A stretch of DNA of 43,728 nt from Accumulibacter sp. Lineage in GTDB: Bacteria; Pseudomonadota; Gammaproteobacteria; Burkholderiales; Rhodocyclaceae. Made by a program: the position numbers and the translations under genes. Positions 19,691-28,047 of this stretch are shown here, one piece after another; positions within the stretch are counted from its first letter, which is position 1; each line of letters begins with the position of its first letter. Where the stretch lies: the NCBI RefSeq assembly GCF_023806635.1, contig NZ_JAMTDQ010000118.1, positions 1 through 43,728 on the forward strand. Direction: 5' to 3'. The notes under the pieces are model-generated. The model was not told the origin of the DNA and did no database searches. It saw only the letters and a list, made by a program, of their open reading frames with translations.

Positions 19691-20953
19691 TCACCGCCGG
19701 CCACCCTGCTGTGTCGCCGAACCCACTGCATCCCACACTTCCTCGAGCGTGGCGCGCATTGCGGCCGTGTGATCCCGCGGATAGGCCGCAAAGATGGCGA
19801 TCACCAATCGGCGATCAAAATCGATGTACAGGCTGTTGCCGTACGGACCCAGAACGGCGATTCGGTTCTGTGCTCCGCCAAGGTGGACAAAGCCGTACCG
19901 GAATTCGCTGCCTTTTCTCAGACCCGCCAGTTCCAGAGCCTTCTCTGTGCGCAGCCCGGCGGAGGCGGTCAGCGTCTCGATGAACCAGTTCGGAATCCCG
20001 CTCCGTCGGCTGCCGTTCCTGGCGTCGATCAGCCATTGTCCGAAACGGGCAAAGTCACGCAGCGAGAGTGCCAATCCGGCGGACAGTTCCGTTCCCTGGA
20101 CGTCGGTCAGCCAGAGGGCGGCAGTCTCGGGCCGCAGCTTGCGATACATCTGTTCGCAAAAGACCTGCGCCAGCGGCAAACGGTGACTTTCGGCGATTGC
20201 CCAGACGAGGAGATCGCCATCAGGTCCGACTTCGCCGAGCGTGGGGACGCTGGAAAAGTCCCTTTCCCAGCGTCCCGGCTGGGCAAGCCAGGCCCGAATC
20301 CCGCCGGGGTTCGCGCCGGAGCGCCATCCACCGGCAGCCAGCCAGTCATCGACCTCATGTGACGACCAGTCGAAGCGAGCTTCGCCTTCGAGCAGGCGCC
20401 GGGTGGACAGCTTGCGCAGCCCCGTCTGAGCACCAAGGGCTGGTATGTGGCGAATGATCGACCGGTCCGGTGAAATCTTGCCCTGGGCAACAGCCATGGC
20501 CGCCATCAGGGAAAGGAACGGCCGCGTTGCACCAAGCAGCAGTCGCTGGTCTTTCGCTTCCAGTCCGTTCCAGTAGCGCTCGCCCGCGATCCTTCCGTCA
20601 CTCAGCACCACCACGCCATCAGCATACAAGCGGGTGACCAGCAGGAACCCGGCATCGCGCTGTTGCCGATCGAGCGGATCGCGGGCCTTGATCCTTTCGA
20701 GATCGACCTGTCGGGACGCGGGGCGGAGGACCCGCGCTGCTGTCATCGGACTGATTCTCAGCAACGGCATGAAGCTGCCGGCCGACTGCAGGCCGACGCG
20801 TAGATTCTCGGGTGCCAGCCAGTTGTCCTGGTTGATCCATGGGCCAAGACCGCTTGCACTCCTCGGTACCGTCTCGATGACGCACTCCTCTGCCGCATGC
20901 ACTGGCAACGCCAAAGACAGCATCAGTGACAGCATCGGCAGCCTGTACTTCAT
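19691..20953 (-). CDS. Beta-lactamase-fold protein lacking catalytic residues (pseudoenzyme)
   Basis: 420 residues with a signal peptide (LSLALPVHAAEE). The layout is that of class C beta-lactamase-like serine hydrolases (PF00144): ADGVVVLSDGRIAGERYWNG, then LLLGATRPFLSLMAAMAVAQGKISPDRSI, then LSTRRLLEG, LSLRDFARFGQWLID and NSLYIDFDRRLVIAIF. In active members the second block reads S-x-x-K (SxSKSF/SMAKSF); here it is G141-A-T-R144. The Tyr motif region (VGPDGDLLVWAI) has no Tyr, and the usual GxxGQ near the C-terminus is GPYGN. It is therefore probably non-catalytic, perhaps a periplasmic binding protein. The start overlaps the upstream ligase stop by 4 nt. Confidence 0.85.
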   Translation of the reverse strand: MKYRLPMLSLMLSLALPVHAAEECVIETVPRSASGLGPWINQDNWLAPENLRVGLQSAGSFMPLLRISPMTAARVLRPASRQVDLERIKARDPLDRQQRDAGFLLVTRLYADGVVVLSDGRIAGERYWNGLEAKDQRLLLGATRPFLSLMAAMAVAQGKISPDRSIIRHIPALGAQTGLRKLSTRRLLEGEARFDWSSHEVDDWLAAGGWRSGANPGGIRAWLAQPGRWERDFSSVPTLGEVGPDGDLLVWAIAESHRLPLAQVFCEQMYRKLRPETAALWLTDVQGTELSAGLALSLRDFARFGQWLIDARNGSRRSGIPNWFIETLTASAGLRTEKALELAGLRKGSEFRYGFVHLGGAQNRIAVLGPYGNSLYIDFDRRLVIAIFAAYPRDHTAAMRATLEEVWDAVGSATQQGGRR

Positions 20954-22104
20954 CGTCTCTCCTCGGCGAAATTGATGCCCCCATTCTTGCCAAAGCGCAT
21001 CGCCGCCTCACGGACGACGTCGTTCAGGTTTCCGTGGATGGCCTGACGCCTGCGCAACCATCCGGCGTCGGAGATCTCGCTGGCCCAGGAGGCGTCGAGA
21101 AGCTCCAACCATGCGCTACAGCCCAGCTCGTGCGCATCCTCGGCCAGCGCGCCGAGCAACTCACGGGCGATCTGCCGCAGAGGGACCTGTCGCAGGCCGA
21201 TCGGATCCGAGATCTGGGCGTCGAAACCATGGCGGCAAGCCTGAAACTTGTTGTACCGGGCGACATGAAGCTGCCGTTGGGTGTTGAGGACCGGTCGCGT
21301 ACGCAGAAGTCGGCGGACCAGGCTTTGCGCCAGCGCTGCCAGTGCCGCGGCGCGCTCGACGGTCAGTGGCGTGTCGCAGACGCGGATTTCCACGGTACCG
21401 AATTCGGGCTTGGGACGAATGTCCCAGTAGAGATCCTTGATGCTGCGAGCGATGCCACAGGCCTGCAGCAGGGAAAAGTGTTCGCTGAACTCGGCCCAGT
21501 CGCGCAACGCCGGGCATTGCCCGCTCAACGGGAAAGCGGACACGGCATTCAGGCGAGCAGACTGGAAGAGGGTGTCTTCGCCATCGACGAAGGGCGACGA
21601 AGCCGACAGCGCGATGAAGACCGGCACATAGGCTCCCAGGGCCTGCGTCAACCAGATCGCATCGTCGCCCGACGGACAGCCGACATGAATGTGCTGGCCG
21701 AACACCGTGAATTGCTTTGCCAGGTAGCCATAGCGATGGTGGATCTCATGGAAGCGGTCACCCGGACAAATCCGGCGCTCCGACCAGCGATGGAATGGAT
21801 GCGTGCCACCACCGCAGACGGCGATATGGTTGCGCGCGCATTGACTGACGATCGCTTGTCGCAGGCCGAGAAGATCGGCAGCGATGCCATCGACCAGCGT
21901 CCGCGGCAATGTGCTGACCTCGATCATGCTTTCGGTGATTTCAAGCTTGATCTCACCAAAGCGACCATCGTAGTCCATGCTGCCGAGGAGATCCGTCGCC
22001 CCACGCGTCAGGTCGAAGTCGCGCACGGAAAGCAACTGCAACTCAAGCTCGACGCCCAGGGTCAGCGGCTGGCTCTGTTTGAATTCGGCGATTGGCTGGC
22101 TCAT
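20950..22104 (-). CDS. YbdK-like carboxylate-amine ligase (GCS2 family)
   Basis: 384 residues. The ATG at 22104 follows GGAGGGAG and overlaps the antiporter stop by 4 nt. GCS2 landmarks: LTLGVELELQLL, GEIKLEITESMIEVST, CGGGTHPFHRW, FTVFGQHIHVGCPSGDDAIWL, and FGTVEIRVCDTPLTVE. YbdK is an ATP-dependent ligase with weak glutamate-cysteine ligase activity; the natural substrates are unknown. Here it is translationally linked to a CPA2 antiporter upstream and an exported pseudoenzyme downstream. No glutathione synthetase gene is next to it. Confidence 0.92.
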   Translation of the reverse strand: MSQPIAEFKQSQPLTLGVELELQLLSVRDFDLTRGATDLLGSMDYDGRFGEIKLEITESMIEVSTLPRTLVDGIAADLLGLRQAIVSQCARNHIAVCGGGTHPFHRWSERRICPGDRFHEIHHRYGYLAKQFTVFGQHIHVGCPSGDDAIWLTQALGAYVPVFIALSASSPFVDGEDTLFQSARLNAVSAFPLSGQCPALRDWAEFSEHFSLLQACGIARSIKDLYWDIRPKPEFGTVEIRVCDTPLTVERAAALAALAQSLVRRLLRTRPVLNTQRQLHVARYNKFQACRHGFDAQISDPIGLRQVPLRQIARELLGALAEDAHELGCSAWLELLDASWASEISDAGWLRRRQAIHGNLNDVVREAAMRFGKNGGINFAEERR

Positions 22105-23387
22105 CCCACTCCCTCCCTGCTGGCGTCCGTCGGCGCGGTCTCGCCCGCTCGCACCAGCGCGAAGCGGCAAAGCACTGGGCCAGTGAGTTCCATGATCGCG
22201 GCGGTAAACAGCGGCAATGACAGTGACGAACGGCCAACTTCCGGATAGAGTCCGGCGATTTCATAGGCCATGAAGACGGCGGTGGCTGACAGCGGTTGAA
22301 TGCCGACTCCCACCAGAACCCGCGCCCTGACCGCTTTCAGGCCATCCCCGGCCCAAGCCAGGGCGGCCACCTTGGCCACCGCCCGAACCAGCAACAGACC
22401 TAGCGCCTGCAATCCGATCAGCCAGGTGAAGTCTTGCCAGGGCAGCGAGGCGCCGACGACGACAAAGAGGATGATCGCCAGAAACCAGTGTCCTTCGGGC
22501 AAGTTGGTATAGCTGAGTGTTCTCTCCTGATCGCCGAACGACAGGATCGCCCCCATGAGGAAGAGTGTCAGGAACACCGGCACTGCCAGCATGCGGGCAG
22601 TGCCGACGGCGAGCAAGGCCGTGGCGACGAGGATGAAGACCTGTGGCAGCGAGCGCTTCGGCAACCTGGACGCGACCAAGAGCGCCAGCCGCGTCATCAG
22701 CCAGGCGACGATCAAGGCACCGATCACCACCCACAGCGGATGCACGACGGCATTGAGCCAGTCGTCGCTGTACTCCGCATGTACCACCCCGACGACGAAG
22801 GCAAACACGACGAATGACGCAGCGGCACTCAGCGCCGTATGCATGATCATTCGCTCGGTGACCTGCCCCTGCGCGCGGGACTCCTCGACGATCAGCAGGA
22901 CGACGGCCGGCGCCGAAGCCATGGTGACGGCCGCGGCAGCGGCCGCCCATGCCGGGATCAGCCCGACCACTCCCCACGCAAAGAGGAAGATGGCCGTGAA
23001 GGAGAGGGTGATTTCCGCGATCGCTGCCCGGAGCAGTCCGCGATGATGACCGAGCCAGCGCAGATCAAGGCGTCGCCCGATCTCGAGCATCAGCAGTCCG
23101 AGTGCGGCATCGGCAACTGGTCGTGTCTGGGCCAGCGCCTCGATGCTGATCCAGCCGAGAACGGAGGGACCGAAGAGCGTCCCTGCCAGCACGTAGCCAA
23201 CGACCTTCGGCCAGCCCAGTCGAGCGCGCAACCACTCGCCGACCAGCAAGCCGACGACCAGAAGCATGCTGAACAAGGCCAGGGAATCGACTTCATCGGG
23301 GAACGGTGGCAGGAAGAAGAGGCGTTCCTGCAGGTCTTCCCAACTGGCTCTTGCCAACGACAGAACATCGTTCAGCATCGTGCCCAT
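22101..23387 (-). CDS. CPA2-type cation:proton antiporter (membrane domain only), second copy
   Basis: 428 residues from ATG 23387 (ATG 23378 is also possible). About 12 hydrophobic segments, including GWPKVVGYVLAGTLFGPSVLGW, the usual first conserved block of Na_H_Exchanger proteins, and MASAPAVVLLIVEESRAQG. The protein ends after the membrane domain with no RCK/TrkA_N part as in KefB/C. The segment where acidic residues usually sit in CPA2 proteins reads MHTALSAAASFVVFAF, with no Asp. It is coupled by a 4-nt overlap to the YbdK-like gene. Substrate ion unknown. Confidence 0.88.
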   Translation of the reverse strand: MGTMLNDVLSLARASWEDLQERLFFLPPFPDEVDSLALFSMLLVVGLLVGEWLRARLGWPKVVGYVLAGTLFGPSVLGWISIEALAQTRPVADAALGLLMLEIGRRLDLRWLGHHRGLLRAAIAEITLSFTAIFLFAWGVVGLIPAWAAAAAAVTMASAPAVVLLIVEESRAQGQVTERMIMHTALSAAASFVVFAFVVGVVHAEYSDDWLNAVVHPLWVVIGALIVAWLMTRLALLVASRLPKRSLPQVFILVATALLAVGTARMLAVPVFLTLFLMGAILSFGDQERTLSYTNLPEGHWFLAIILFVVVGASLPWQDFTWLIGLQALGLLLVRAVAKVAALAWAGDGLKAVRARVLVGVGIQPLSATAVFMAYEIAGLYPEVGRSSLSLPLFTAAIMELTGPVLCRFALVRAGETAPTDASREGVG

Positions 23388-23619
23388 CCGCTCACCAGAG
23401 TCAGTCGCTGGCGGCAACGAGAAATTCGTCCGGTTGGAGATTCGCCGAGCCGGACCTGGCGGCGCACTCGACCGCATTGCTGTGCCCGTCCCGATTCCCA
23501 CGAACATCCTTGCCCGCCGCCTTGCCGCGATACGGCAGGGATTTCGACTGCAGAACCCGTCGCATTGAGCGCCGGATGGTCGATGCGCGCCGGAATACCG
23601 ATGCGCCAAGGCCGTCTGC

Positions 23620-24849
23620 TCATCGATCTCCGCCCCAGGAACTCGGTTTGGCGGCCGGCTGGTCTGCCGCCGGGTCGAGCGATGCCAGACGGGTCGCCTC
23701 ACCGAAGCCTTTGATCGCCGTCTGTGTCGCCAGGGGGCCGAACAACTGCATCAGGAGAATCGTCGCCAGCAGGGCACCCGTCAATCTTGGCTCGAGACCG
23801 GCGTAAAGCGTCTGCTCGTTGGCGAGGAGAACCAGGGCAACGCTCGACATCGGCTGCAATCCGAGCGACAGGTAGACTGCCGATTCAGTGTTCAAGCGCA
23901 GGCAATGCCGATTCCACAACACGCCGGCGAACTGTCCTGCGGCGCGGGCGATCACCAGCACGAGGGCTTCCAGCCAATGGCCCATGAGTACGCCAACATC
24001 CAGGACCGCACCGGCAAGAACGAACGTGACGACGAGAAAGATCCTGGCATCACGGGCAATGCGGATGGCGACGACCTGCTGCTTCCGGTCAAGCGCTCGT
24101 GTCAGGCAGCCGCAGAGCAGCATCGGCAGCAGCACCGAGATCTCCAGGTGGATGGCCGTTCCCACACCGAGAAGGATGCTACCGAGAACCAGCAGGTGCT
24201 GGTGTTCTGACCGCCGTCCCAGAAGTCGGGCGCCGATCAGTACCAGCCCGGCGCAGGAACCGCCCAGTACCACGGCCGCGGTCAGTCTCCGTGTCGCCGC
24301 CCAGACGCCGGCCAGCTTGCTGATCGCCTCGTCCTGAACCAGGAACGGCATGGACCAAGTGGAGGCCACAAAGGCAACGCATCCATTGATCGCCACCATG
24401 GTGAACAGCAGGTCGGTCTTGTCTCCTCTGGCACCGACATCGCCGCAAGTCGCTATGGTGATCGCTGGCGAAGTGGCGAGACAAAGTGCTGCCGCGAAAA
24501 CGGCGGAACTGGCGGGGAAGTCCAGAGCCAGGATCGCCAGGGCGATGGCCGATCCCGTGGCAAGGGAGATCAGTATCCCCGCGCGCAGTCGTCTCAAGCC
24601 TTCGCTGACAGTGACTGGCGGGACCTGGTGGCCGAGCTCGAACAGGATCAGACCCAGTGCCAGGTCGATGAACAGCTGGTTGGACTCGATATCGTAAGGC
24701 GCTATCCAACCCAGTCCACTCTGCCCGACCAGCAGCCCGAAGACAACGTAACCGGTCGTGCGCGGCAAACGCAACGCGCGACGCGCAAGCTCGCCTGCAG
24801 CCAGACCGCCGAGGAGAGCCATGCCGAGAATCTGGATCGAATTGAACAT
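23620..24849 (-). CDS. CPA2-type cation:proton antiporter (membrane domain only), first copy
   Basis: 409 residues from ATG 24849. Features: LRLPRTTGYVVFGLLVGQSGLGW, LFIDLALGLILFELGHQV and ATSPAITIATCGDVGARGDKTDLLF, matching the Na_H_Exchanger pattern with about 12 membrane segments. No C-terminal RCK domain; the tail is a short hydrophilic stretch. Like its neighbour it lacks Asp in the segment after the conserved helix (FTMVAINGCVAFV). First gene of the operon. The two copies are divergent in sequence, which suggests two subunits or two substrates rather than a recent duplication. The gap to the second copy is ~230 bases. Confidence 0.88.
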   Translation of the reverse strand: MFNSIQILGMALLGGLAAGELARRALRLPRTTGYVVFGLLVGQSGLGWIAPYDIESNQLFIDLALGLILFELGHQVPPVTVSEGLRRLRAGILISLATGSAIALAILALDFPASSAVFAAALCLATSPAITIATCGDVGARGDKTDLLFTMVAINGCVAFVASTWSMPFLVQDEAISKLAGVWAATRRLTAAVVLGGSCAGLVLIGARLLGRRSEHQHLLVLGSILLGVGTAIHLEISVLLPMLLCGCLTRALDRKQQVVAIRIARDARIFLVVTFVLAGAVLDVGVLMGHWLEALVLVIARAAGQFAGVLWNRHCLRLNTESAVYLSLGLQPMSSVALVLLANEQTLYAGLEPRLTGALLATILLMQLFGPLATQTAIKGFGEATRLASLDPAADQPAAKPSSWGGDR

Positions 24850-24958
24850 CGAGTCGTGAGTCCTCACAGCTTCTCTCGGCGTGGCGGCGACGCGCGACCA
24901 GCCGCTTCCGCGCAGGATCATCGCCAAACACGCATGCTCAAAAAGCCACCGCCGGTAC

Positions 24959-24976
24959 ATTGACAGGCAATATAAT
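24959..24976 (+). promoter_or_regulatory. Candidate MarR operator dyad and marR -10 element
   Basis: ATTG (24959-24962) and CAAT (24968-24971) form a dyad of the kind bound by MarR dimers. It runs into TATAAT (24971-24976), the best -10 for marR, 31 bases before its ATG. No good -35 is visible on the plus strand. Confidence 0.45.
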
Positions 24977-24997
24977 TCGCTTTCCCGACCAACACAA
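24969..24997 (-). promoter_or_regulatory. Promoter of the antiporter operon
   Basis: Minus strand: TTGTGT (24992-24997), 17-base spacer, TATATT (24969-24974). About 120 bases upstream of the first antiporter start. The -10 overlaps the dyad and the opposing TATAAT listed next, so one bound protein would affect both directions. Confidence 0.55.
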
Positions 24998-25007
24998 CAG
25001 CTGACGC

Positions 25008-25512
25008 ATGATGACGCTCCCTCTGTCAACGGCCACGCCGCAGGTTCCCTTGGCGGTTCTGCAACAGTTCCGCGTGATCTACGGCACGATGCGCCAGTAT
25101 TTCCGCGAGGTGGAAGAACGCTGCGGGCTTCCCGGTTCGCAGATGTGGATTCTGCAGGAGGTCCAACGCCTCCCGGGACTCGGAGTGACGGACCTCGCGG
25201 CACTTCTGGCCATACATCAGTCCACCTGTAGTCAGCTCGTTGAAAAGCTGGTCGCTCGCGGATACCTCATCAAGACGCGCCGACACGAGGATCAGCGCCG
25301 CGTTGGCCTCCATCTTGCCTGGTGCCGTCCAGGTCATCGCGGCGCTACCCGGCCCCGCCGAAGGCGCTCTTCCTGAAGCGCTGTCGGCCATGCCGGAGGT
25401 CGCACTCCAAACATTGCATATCAATCTATCTGAGTTGATACGGCACCTCCCCGGACGAAACGATGCCTTCGCCAGTGTCCCGCTGGCCGACATCGTAAGG
25501 AATCCGCAGTGA
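25008..25512 (+). pseudogene. MarR-family regulator with a frameshift
   Basis: One frame gives the winged-helix: LAVLQQFRVIYGTMRQYFREVEER...LPGSQMWILQEVQRLPGLGVTDLAALLAIHQSTCSQLVEKLVARGYL...RRHEDQRRVGLHL. Another frame continues from ~25320: PGAVQVIAALPGPAEGALPEALSAM...LSELIRHLPGRNDAF, the C-terminal dimerisation helices. Family members read 'DrRrv.l.LTpaG' exactly where the frames change (25311-25325), so one extra base or two missing bases separate the halves. As read, the protein ends early at 25376 and loses its C-terminal helices. The stop of the second frame overlaps the next gene's GTG (25509). Confidence 0.85.
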
Positions 25513-26045
25513 AGCCTGAACAGAAGCGGCGCATGCGCTCGTGCCTGTCGCTGGTGACCCTTGGCCTCATGCTTCTGGGGTGCAGTACTTCGGCGACAGC
25601 ACCGTCAGAAGGCGTGCCGACACGGTCGCTCGGTCCTTCCGCGGCCGCCGATTTGCCGTTGGATGAGCCCCCACCAACCCGGCACACGACCGCGGTCGTT
25701 CCTGACGAAGCAAACAGCATCTACTTCGCCGGACGTGCCACCCGCATCGATGCCACGGGACAAGGCAAGTTGCGGCTGCATGCGGCACGCTTGAAGGAGA
25801 ATCCGGAGCAGGTCGTTTCCCTGGCTGTCTACACCTACGGCCAGGGCAGTGACTCCTACAATCTGGCGTTGGCGGACCAGCGTCTCGACGCCGTCGCCAA
25901 GCTCCTGCGCAACCTCGGCGTTCCCAGGAAGCAGATTCATCCGCTGCGTCGCTATGGCGTTGGGCCAGAGGGGTCCAGGCCCACCTGCAGGATGGCGGAT
26001 TGCCGCCGGATCGGGCGCGTCGAGTTGATCTACGCCAATCGGTAG
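25509..26045 (+). CDS. OmpA-like lipoprotein
   Basis: 178 residues from GTG 25509, overlapping the marR frame by 4 nt. The signal LVTLGLMLLGCSTS has a lipobox with Cys at +1. The C-terminal OmpA-like domain shows NSIYFAGRATRIDATGQGKLRLHAARLKENPEQVVSLAVYTYGQGSDSYNLALADQRLDAVAKLL and RRYGVGPE. These match the peptidoglycan-binding 'GhtD..G...yN..Ls..RA..V' pattern in weakened form, with no GHTD Asp. Coupling to a MarR regulator divergent from the antiporter operon suggests a shared envelope-stress role. Confidence 0.85.
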   Translation: MKPEQKRRMRSCLSLVTLGLMLLGCSTSATAPSEGVPTRSLGPSAAADLPLDEPPPTRHTTAVVPDEANSIYFAGRATRIDATGQGKLRLHAARLKENPEQVVSLAVYTYGQGSDSYNLALADQRLDAVAKLLRNLGVPRKQIHPLRRYGVGPEGSRPTCRMADCRRIGRVELIYANR

Positions 26046-26284
26046 AGCCGCCCACGTCGGAGGCGACCAATTTCCGTGTAGGGTAAGCCCAGGGCGTGCG
26101 CGGTCTGCCTTGCCCGCTCGGCGGGACTGGCGAGCATCCTCGCTTTGCTCAATCGGTGCGCCATAAGCCACTCGGCCATGTGCTCCGCCTGCTTCCTGCC
26201 CCGGGCAGCGAGTCGACACTTGCTGTCAGCGATGCCCCCCTTTCCCCCGGCCGCGTCCGCGTGCCGCCAAGGGATCAGGTCCAT
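26030..26284 (-). pseudogene. SixA-like histidine phosphatase, 3'-truncated
   Basis: 84 residues. MDLIPWRHADAAG carries the RH(G/A) catalytic motif, then LAARGRKQAEHMAEWLM and ARMLASPAERARQTAHALGLPY, typical of SixA/phosphohistidine phosphatases (about 150 residues). After ~70 residues it runs into the end of the convergent OmpA-like gene and stops, so the second catalytic His region is missing. Its ribosome-binding site (AAAGGACGGAG) survives, but the IS1380-type element begins 18 bases upstream of the ATG and has displaced any promoter. Confidence 0.75.
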
Positions 26285-26302
26285 CGCCACTCCGTCCTTT
26301 AC

Positions 26303-28046
26303 CCTATTTTCCTCAGTTGACGCTCGCCAAACCTGCCGAGACCGTGGTGTGATGCGGGTTTCAGCCGAGACAGGGGGATCACCCAATGGGTGAAGAGCGC
26401 TTCGAGCAAAGAGCGGTGGTGGTGGCGGTTCAGAACGCGCTGAGCGCGCCGGAGGCGATCGTGGCAGAGGCCTTGCGGGTGACCACACCGGGGGGCCGCT
26501 TTCAGGTTCGCTGGGACGAGGGTGGCAGCGCCACGGCGCTGGGGCAGCTCGCGTTCTTCGCGGAGTTCCTGGAGTTCTCGGGTTTGTTCGAGCGTTGGCT
26601 GGAAGGCTGCCCGATGGCCTACACGAGCCCGAATGCGCCGTCTGTGCGCAATGTCCTGGGCACTTGGCTGCTGTCGATTCTGGATGGACAACGCCGGTAT
26701 GCGCATGTGACGGGACTGCGCAGCGATGGCGTGGCGCCGGAGATCCTCGGTATGAGCGCGATCATCAGCGATGAGAGTCTGCGGCGAGCGCTCGCGCACT
26801 TGGCCCCGGCACCGAAGCGCTGTTCCGAAGCGGAGCGTCTGGAGCGAGAAGCTCGTTTGGCGCGGACTGGCGCCTGGATGGAAATGGCGTTGAGCGAGAG
26901 CATTCGAGAAGCCTTGTGGACGCAGTGGATTCTCGACATCGACACGACGGTGAAGGTGCTTTATGGTCATCAGGCCGGGGCGGAGATCGGTTACAACCCC
27001 GTGAAGCCCGGTCGGCCAAGCCATGTCGTACACACGTACTGGATCTCCGGGATGCGTCTGGTACTCGATGCCGAAGTCCAGAATGGCAAGGCCATCGCAG
27101 GGTGCCACGGCTTGCCGCGACTGCTCGAAATTCTCGGCCGCCTACCGCCCGAGTCGCGTCCGCGCCTGGTACGCGGCGACATCGGCTTCGGGGTCGAGCG
27201 GATCATGAAGGAACTGGAAGCGATCGATCAACCCTACCTCTTCAAGCTACGGCAAAGCGCGGGAGTGGTTCGCTTGATCGAGCGTCTTTGGAAGAACGGT
27301 GACTGGCGGGATGTCGGAGCTGGCGAGCAAGCCGTGGAGGCCAACCTCCAGCTGATGGGTTGGACCTGCGCCCGACGGGTGGTGGTGGTCCGGCGCGCCC
27401 GCCAGAAGCCGGAGACGACCGTCAAAGCGCGCGCGCGAAAAGCCGGCAAGGGCCAGCACAGACTCCCGTTCGGCAACAGCGAGGAACTCGCGAAGAACTG
27501 GGAGTACGCCGTTCTGGTGACCCACAGCGAGTACGATCTCGCGGCGCTCGGACAGTTGTATCGTGATCGGGCCGACTGCGAGAACGGCTTTGACGAGCTG
27601 ACCAACCAGTGGGGATGGGGTGGCTATACGACGCAGGATCTCGAGCGCTGCAACCTGTCGGCCCGAGCCGTCGCTCTGATTTACAACTGGTGGAGCTGGT
27701 ACGTTCGCCTCGCCCATCCGAAGACTCGTCGGGAAGCCATCACCTCCCGTCCGCTACTCCTCGCCGGCGTCGCACGCCTCACTCAGCATGCCGGGCAATC
27801 CCGTCTCCTGATCACGCTGACCCATGCCGCCGGCGACCAGATCAAAGCCATGATCGCCAGTGCCCGCAGGGCTTTCGAGACGATCAAGACAAATGCGCCA
27901 CAGTTGACCAAACCAGACCGCTGGACCGCTTTGGTACGTTACATCATCGAAAAAATCCTGGCCGCCAGGCCGCGCAAAGAGGCGCTTCTTGCGTTGCCAA
28001 CCCAGCTCTTACCGCTTCCCGACAGCGGCTAACAGAGGAAAATAGG
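26303..28046 (+). mobile_element. Intact IS1380-family insertion sequence
   Basis: 1744 bp. The ends CCTATTTTCCTCAGTTG (26303-26319) and the complement of 28030-28046 match at 15 of 17. The directly repeated TTTAC at 26298-26302 and 28047-28051 is a 5-bp target-site duplication. A single transposase gene fills the element. Length, ends beginning CC and duplication size fit the IS1380 family. It looks recent: open frame, perfect duplication. Confidence 0.93.
26386..28032 (+). CDS. DDE transposase of the IS1380-family element
   Basis: 548 residues. Probable catalytic triad: D184/D186 in WILDIDTTVKVLYG, D265 in VRGDIGFGVE, and E399 in YRDRADCENGFDEL. The last is in the Y-x2-R-x3-E-N signature context of IS4/IS1380-like enzymes. 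GYNPVKPGRPSHVVHTYW is the typical central block. The frame is full length, so the element is probably active or recently active. A duplication TTTAC flanks the element, not the gene. Confidence 0.93.
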   Translation: MGEERFEQRAVVVAVQNALSAPEAIVAEALRVTTPGGRFQVRWDEGGSATALGQLAFFAEFLEFSGLFERWLEGCPMAYTSPNAPSVRNVLGTWLLSILDGQRRYAHVTGLRSDGVAPEILGMSAIISDESLRRALAHLAPAPKRCSEAERLEREARLARTGAWMEMALSESIREALWTQWILDIDTTVKVLYGHQAGAEIGYNPVKPGRPSHVVHTYWISGMRLVLDAEVQNGKAIAGCHGLPRLLEILGRLPPESRPRLVRGDIGFGVERIMKELEAIDQPYLFKLRQSAGVVRLIERLWKNGDWRDVGAGEQAVEANLQLMGWTCARRVVVVRRARQKPETTVKARARKAGKGQHRLPFGNSEELAKNWEYAVLVTHSEYDLAALGQLYRDRADCENGFDELTNQWGWGGYTTQDLERCNLSARAVALIYNWWSWYVRLAHPKTRREAITSRPLLLAGVARLTQHAGQSRLLITLTHAAGDQIKAMIASARRAFETIKTNAPQLTKPDRWTALVRYIIEKILAARPRKEALLALPTQLLPLPDSG

Positions 28047-28047
28047 T

